This document shows, piece after piece, positions 59,988 to 64,000 of a stretch of 64,000 bases of DNA. The position numbers were made by a program, and so were the translations under genes. The notes beneath the pieces were generated by a model. The model was not told where the DNA came from. It did no database searches and saw only the letters and a program-made list of their open reading frames with translations. This DNA comes from Sphingomonadaceae bacterium (GTDB lineage Bacteria; Pseudomonadota; Alphaproteobacteria; Sphingomonadales; Sphingomonadaceae). Within the stretch, counting starts at the first letter, position 1. Every line of letters starts with the position of its first letter. Location: NCBI GenBank assembly GCA_947473355.1, contig CANJCQ010000006.1:1-64000 (forward strand). The letters are read 5' to 3'.

Positions 59988-60995
59988 ATGTCCGGAAAAT
60001 TGACCTTCGGCTATATCTACGACTTCCGTAACCCGCCCCAGTGGCATCGGCCTTCGGAGCAGCTCTATGCCGAGATGCTTGACCTGATCGCCTGGAGCGA
60101 AAGCGCCGGCTTTGCCGAGGCATGGATACCCGAACACCACATAGCGTCAGATGGCTACATGCCATCACCGCTGATCGCCATGGCGGCAATCGCCGCCCGC
60201 ACCAGCAAGATCCGCATCGGCTCCGGCATAGCGCTGGCGCCGCTCTACAATCCTGTGCGCTTCGCTACCGATTGCGCCGTGCTCGACATAATCGCGGGAG
60301 GCCGGATCGATCTGGGCCTGGCGATCGGCTATCGTCGGCGCGAGACTGCGGCATTCGGTGTCGATTTCACCAAGCGCGGCAGGATCTTCGACGAATGGCT
60401 CCAGATTGTCTCCCGCCTCCTTGCCGGTGAGCAGGTCGATTTCAATGGCCAGTATTTCCAGATCAGCGGAGCCAGGGTCATGCCGCCTGCTCCGCGCGGA
60501 CGCATCCCGCTTTATATCGGGGGCTTTGCCGACAAGTCGGTCGAACGTGTTCTGCGCTATGGAGAAGGCTACATTGGCAGCGAAGAAGTTTGCCATGCCT
60601 ATGTCGAAAAGCTGAGGGAAAGCGGGCAGGATCACGCCGCTGCCAAGGTGCGGATTACCGGAGTCACGACTGTTGTGGCTGAAGACCCCGAGGCAGCCTT
60701 CGAGGAGCTTGCGCCCTATTTCCACCACGTCAACAACAGCTACGGCGAGTGGTTCTGCGAGGACAAGGTTCACAGCGCTGAACACGGATTCAGGCCAATG
60801 ACCATCGCGGAGTTCAAGGCCAGCGGCACGCTGCAGGTCCTGACGCCTGACGATGCCATCGCGATGTTCCAGCGGCTGCAGAGCAAAATGCCGCTGGAAC
60901 AATACATCTTCTCAATGCCTGCCGGACTGCCTGCCGAACGCTTTGTCCACTATGCCGATATCGTTGCAAACAAGGTCATGCCTGCCTTCGCATGA
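59988..60995 (+). CDS. Luciferase-like (LLM) flavin-dependent oxidoreductase
   Basis: A 335-residue bacterial-luciferase-fold protein with AEAWIPEHHIASDGYMPSPL, RIGSGIALAPLYNPVRFATD and GGRIDLGLAIGYRRRE, typical LLM F420/FMN-binding blocks. It is probably an FMNH2- or F420-dependent monooxygenase in the same degradation pathway as the adjacent P450. ATG 59988 follows AAGGAAGCGG. Confidence 0.88.
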   Translation: MSGKLTFGYIYDFRNPPQWHRPSEQLYAEMLDLIAWSESAGFAEAWIPEHHIASDGYMPSPLIAMAAIAARTSKIRIGSGIALAPLYNPVRFATDCAVLDIIAGGRIDLGLAIGYRRRETAAFGVDFTKRGRIFDEWLQIVSRLLAGEQVDFNGQYFQISGARVMPPAPRGRIPLYIGGFADKSVERVLRYGEGYIGSEEVCHAYVEKLRESGQDHAAAKVRITGVTTVVAEDPEAAFEELAPYFHHVNNSYGEWFCEDKVHSAEHGFRPMTIAEFKASGTLQVLTPDDAIAMFQRLQSKMPLEQYIFSMPAGLPAERFVHYADIVANKVMPAFA

Positions 60996-61040
60996 GCCGC
61001 GTCCAGGCGCCCAATGCACATTCCAACTGGAGTGATCCGA

Positions 61041-62237
61041 ATGAACGATATGACGAAGGTGCCGCAAGGCCATGATGCCGCCACAGGCGACAGCATCACG
61101 GCACGGCTGGCCGCGCAATATGTCGAGCCGGAACCCGGCAGCCGGCATCTCCAGCGCTTCGACGAATTGCGCACGGTGCTGCGCAACGAGGGCACCCGGC
61201 AAGGCGGTGCCTCCGAATCCCCGACCGAAAAGCAGGACCCCACCCTGGCCTCGATCTTCTTTCTCCATGGCGAGGCACACAAGCGTCGGCGCGGCGCAAT
61301 CATTGGCCTGTTCACCCCCAAGGCGATTGCCACCCGGCACATGCCGAACATCAACCAGGCGGCCGACGAATTGATCGCCGCATTCCGGCGAAAGGGCCGG
61401 ACCCGGCTTGACGACATGAGCTTCATGCTGACCTCGACGGTCGTGGCCGAGATCATCGGCCTGTCGGAACGCCCCCTGCGGCCGATGATGCGGCGCATCG
61501 AAAGGGCGAACGGCACGCCCGATGTCTGGCGCGGCGGCATTCGCAAGCTGCTCGCCCCGTTGAAATCGCGCTTCTTCGGGCTGTCGTTCTTCATTCGCGA
61601 TGTGAAACCGGCCATCGCGGCCCGCCGCAGGCAGCGACAGGACGATCTGATCTCGAAGCTGCTCGACGAGGGGCGCTCGGATCTGGAGATTTTCGTCGAA
61701 TGCACCACGTTCGGCCTGGCCGGCATGGGCACCACGCGTGAATTCATCGTCGTGGCGGCGCTTCATCTGTTCGAATGCGATGCCCTGCGCCGCCAGTTCC
61801 TCGATGGCGACGACAACGAGAAGATGGAAGTGCTCAAGGAAATCCTGAGGCTCGAACCGCAGGCCTCGATGATCTATCGATCGGCGTCGGAAGCGATCGA
61901 AGATGTCGGCGGAGAGTCGATCCGTGCGGGCGAAAGGGTTTCGCTGGGAATTCGCGCCGCCAATCTGGACGAAGCCATTGTCGGGCCGGAACCTGAGAAA
62001 ATCGATCCCGACCGAGCGCGCAAGATGAAGAACAACGGTGCCTGGATGAGCTTCGGGGACGGCGCCCATTTCTGCCCCGGGTGGCAGGTCGCGCTCACCG
62101 AAACGCGGGTTCTGCTCGATCGCCTGTTCCGCGTGCCGGGCCTTCGCCTCACCCGCTATCCCGACATGGAATGGACACCGCCCATGTTGCAGAGCTATCA
62201 GTTTGTGAACGCCGTTATCGAATGCGATCGGGCTTAG
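61041..62237 (+). CDS. Cytochrome P450
   Basis: A 398-residue soluble P450. The ExxR motif is EILRLEP and the heme loop is MSFGDGAHFCPGWQVAL with the axial Cys. The I-helix reads GLAGMGTTREF, so the usual acidic residue before Thr-Thr is Gly. It would hydroxylate a small hydrophobic compound with ferredoxin partners not seen here. ATG 61041 follows GGAG by a good distance; 61014 is an alternative. A decayed copy follows 0.7 kb downstream. Confidence 0.9.
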   Translation: MNDMTKVPQGHDAATGDSITARLAAQYVEPEPGSRHLQRFDELRTVLRNEGTRQGGASESPTEKQDPTLASIFFLHGEAHKRRRGAIIGLFTPKAIATRHMPNINQAADELIAAFRRKGRTRLDDMSFMLTSTVVAEIIGLSERPLRPMMRRIERANGTPDVWRGGIRKLLAPLKSRFFGLSFFIRDVKPAIAARRRQRQDDLISKLLDEGRSDLEIFVECTTFGLAGMGTTREFIVVAALHLFECDALRRQFLDGDDNEKMEVLKEILRLEPQASMIYRSASEAIEDVGGESIRAGERVSLGIRAANLDEAIVGPEPEKIDPDRARKMKNNGAWMSFGDGAHFCPGWQVALTETRVLLDRLFRVPGLRLTRYPDMEWTPPMLQSYQFVNAVIECDRA

Positions 62238-62255
62238 AGTAAAGGTATCGTCGAA

Positions 62256-62891
62256 TTGGCCCAGGCTAGCAGAAAAACGGGACGGCAAGCCCAGCCGTCA
62301 GGTGTCGATTCGCGGCAGGCGATCCTCGATGCCGCACTCAGGACCTTTGCCCGCGCTGGCTATGATGGTGCATCGATGCCGGCCATCGCCAGGCTGGCGT
62401 CAGTTGCCCCGCCGCTCATCCACTATTATTTCGAAACCAAGGAACGGCTCTGGCGCGAGACCGTTGAACATTCGCTGGGCGGCCTGCGAGTGGAAGCCTC
62501 GGCGGTGCTCGGCGCGACCCGCTCGCTCGCACCGCTGGACCGGTTGCGCGCGTTGCTTCAGGCCTATGCCGAATTCGCGGCGCGGTGTCCCGATCACTTC
62601 TCGATGATCGTGGCCGAAGCCCGCGCGGATTCGGATCGTTTCGACTGGTTGCAGGTGAACTATACCGGCGTGCTGTTCGATGAGGTCGTGACTATCCTGG
62701 GCGACGCGCGCGCGGCTGGTGTGATCAGGGACATTCCCGTGAAGGATCTGGCAGTCATCATGATCGGCGGAATCCTGGTGCATTTTACAATCTATCCGCC
62801 CGCAGAGGCGCCACCGGCCGACAACCCGGGCGCTGCAGGATTCGTCGACTTTCTGTTCGAACTGATGACCATGGGCGTGCTTGCTGAGTAG
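62256..62891 (+). CDS. TetR-family regulator
   Basis: A 211-residue TetR regulator. The N-terminal HTH (ILDAALRTFARAGYDGASMP, APPLIHYYFETKERLWRETV) is clear; the C-terminal ligand domain is hydrophobic. The start is a TTG with AAAGG upstream, as no ATG precedes the HTH. It begins 18 bases after the P450 stop and probably controls the BVMO/LLM/P450 cluster. Confidence 0.87.
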   Translation: MAQASRKTGRQAQPSGVDSRQAILDAALRTFARAGYDGASMPAIARLASVAPPLIHYYFETKERLWRETVEHSLGGLRVEASAVLGATRSLAPLDRLRALLQAYAEFAARCPDHFSMIVAEARADSDRFDWLQVNYTGVLFDEVVTILGDARAAGVIRDIPVKDLAVIMIGGILVHFTIYPPAEAPPADNPGAAGFVDFLFELMTMGVLAE

Positions 62892-62951
62892 CGCCGGCAG
62901 CCGGCCGGCAGGGGGAGATGGACAATGGTTCGGCAAGCAGCGGAATAGCTG

Positions 62952-63470
62952 ACCAGCGCCGACGTATTCACCGACAGCAAGACTGCGGCCATGGCCGGCC
63001 GCCACGTCAGACCCGAGGCGGGCTCGCACCTCGTCCGCTCCTTTGCTGCCCTTCCACCTTGCTGCGCAATGAGACGCTGCATCAAAGTGGCGTGCAGGAA
63101 TCGGTCAAGAATTCCGACGATCCGATGACCGCCTCGATCTTCTGGCTCGATGGGCAGGCACACCGATCCTGCCGCGCCGCGATCATCAGCATCTTCACGC
63201 CAAAGGCCATTGCCACCCGCCACTTGCCGAACATGCAGCGCGCCGCCGATGAGCTTGTCGGCGGGCTTCACCGCCGCGGCCGGGGCAGGCTCGACAAAAT
63301 CAGCTTCGCGCTGGCGGTTGCGGTCACCTCCGAGATTGTCGGCCTGACGGAGAGCCGCCTTCACGGCATGAACACCCGCATCGAACTATTCGCCGGGGAC
63401 CTGCCCTTGCCAGTCGCGGCGGCGCTTGGAAGCTGCTGTCGGCGGCGATGGGGGACATTGCCGGTAGTTG
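62952..63470 (+). pseudogene. Frameshifted, truncated cytochrome P450 copy
   Basis: The reading frames 62952–63050, 63059–63406 and about 63410–63470 together match the N-terminal third of the upstream P450. A hand alignment of the central part gives 49 identities in 85 positions (for example IFTPKAIATRHLPN versus LFTPKAIATRHMPN). At least two frame changes occur, and the heme-binding C-terminal half is absent. It is a dead tandem duplicate or transferred homologue. Confidence 0.8.
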
Positions 63471-63566
63471 CGCTGAATGGGCCTGCTTTACGCTGAGTCA
63501 AAGTGCAGGCTGGATTCGATAAAACAGTTGGCGACAACAACCAAAATCAGGCGAGTGAAACAGATC

Positions 63567-63743
63567 ATGCCATCCGCCGAAACGCGAATCCCCCGCAGCT
63601 ATTGCCGGGTCTGTATCGTTGCCTGCGGCGACGTCGTCGACGTCGCAGGTAACAGGGTGATCTAAGTGCGCGGAGTTTCCGAACGCCACCACGTTGATCG
63701 ACAAACTTTCAAAGCTCGTCGCTCGGATGCTCTGGCTGAGTAG
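63567..63743 (+). pseudogene. Molybdopterin-oxidoreductase N-terminal fragment
   Basis: The segment YCRVCIVACGDVVDVAGNRV matches the [4Fe-4S] C-x2-C-x3-C opening of molybdopterin-dependent oxidoreductases. A TAA at 63663 interrupts it, and VRG continues in frame after the stop, as in intact relatives. About 25 more degraded codons precede a second stop at 63741. The remaining hundreds of residues are missing. The call rests on this short signature. Confidence 0.55.
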
Positions 63744-63846
63744 CAGAACCTCATTGCCTGAGGATTACCGCTATGAGGGACCAATCTGTCCATTGGAGAC
63801 GAGTTCGCATCCGACCTACACCACCCTCGATGCTCCTCCGCTTTAC
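63744..63846. other. Non-coding tail of the graveyard region
   Basis: Together with short stretches between the two pseudogenes, this closes a roughly 950-base interval (62892–63846) without an intact gene. No promoter, terminator, repeat or RNA signal stands out in this part. Confidence 0.5.
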
Positions 63847-64000
63847 CTACCTGTCATAGTAGCAATTCCCGCCATCGACATGGAATGTCCGGCTGGTGAC
63901 ATAGCCCGAGGCTTCGCTCGCGAGGAACACGACTATTGGCGCGATGTCCTTTTCGGGATCGCCCACCCGGCGCATAGGGATATTTTCCAGATGCTTGCGG
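63847..64000 (-). CDS. Short-chain dehydrogenase/reductase, C-terminal fragment
   Basis: The last 51 codons of an SDR running off the right edge. The segment IPMRRVGDPEKDIAPIVVFL, then ASEASGYVTSRTFHVDGG, is the classical SDR C-terminal block. The catalytic Tyr-Lys and NAD-binding parts lie outside the window. It likely belongs to the same oxidative cluster. Confidence 0.88.
   Translation of the reverse strand, partial: RKHLENIPMRRVGDPEKDIAPIVVFLASEASGYVTSRTFHVDGGNCYYDR

Noticed and set aside
62892-63846. Intact second P450 or new gene in the 63-kb gap
   Set aside because: Frame changes and missing heme loop show that the P450 copy is a pseudogene; remaining ORFs are short.
1-64000. CRISPR array, rRNA operon or replication origin
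   Set aside because: No regularly spaced direct repeats with unique spacers, rRNA sequence or DnaA-box cluster was noticed. The only regular array, the 17-bp repeats at 9.9 kb, has no spacers.

Overview
This is a high-GC bacterial window with Sphingomonadales character (Erythrobacteraceae or Sphingomonadaceae-like). The indications are the PCMT–TolC–PopZ-like gene order, an S9 protein with a long Ala/Pro-rich N-terminus, UrcA and MerC proteins, the suf operon order, and intergenic palindromes of the kind scattered through sphingomonad genomes. The assignment rests on recognising protein families by eye; no database search was run.

Region 1 (1–33 kb) is mostly chromosomal core. The left edge cuts an IS630-type transposase. 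Then come a ferredoxin/thioesterase pair, PCMT–TolC–PopZ-like, class I fumarase, a metallophosphoesterase, a PadR–DUF1700–DUF2807 envelope module, UrcA, rplM–rpsI, heme A synthase divergent from merC (with a Zur-like palindrome), a ThiS–ThiG fusion, an acyl-CoA synthetase, gamma-glutamyltransferase and pyrD. The suf operon (20.4–26.4 kb) reads sufR–sufB–secreted protein–sufC–sufD–sufS–sufT–sufA. Its sufC carries an in-frame palindromic repeat insertion, a second long palindrome lies between sufC and sufD, and a strong terminator with no upstream gene sits just before sufR. Adenosine kinase, purD, xseA, a DUF2093 protein and an M23 peptidase follow.

Region 2 (33–51 kb) is an accessory catabolic island in several short divergent operons. 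It holds four amidohydrolase-2-type proteins, a D-aminoacylase-like amidohydrolase, two NTF2-like proteins, a cytochrome c/PQQ-propeller dehydrogenase, a VOC protein, an adenylate-forming ligase, a fused double acyl-CoA dehydrogenase, an aldo/keto reductase, a Rieske oxygenase, a carboxymuconolactone-decarboxylase-like protein, an NHL-repeat protein and a cupin. It has no transporter or regulator. The set suggests oxidation, CoA activation and ring or side-chain degradation of an unidentified organic compound.

Region 3 (51–57 kb) has the bifunctional (p)ppGpp enzyme Rsh, a DUF1905 protein and tRNA-Ser(GGA). The tRNA 3' end abuts a roughly 3.5-kb element carrying a large serine recombinase, DUF2924 and DUF3489 proteins. 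An imperfect copy of the tRNA T-arm lies at the far end of that element.

Region 4 (57–64 kb) is a second oxidative cluster: a Baeyer-Villiger-type monooxygenase, a membrane protein, a luciferase-like flavin oxidoreductase, a cytochrome P450 and a TetR regulator. It is followed by a gene graveyard (a frameshifted P450 copy and a molybdopterin-oxidoreductase fragment) and the C-terminus of an SDR at the right edge. No CRISPR array or rRNA was seen.
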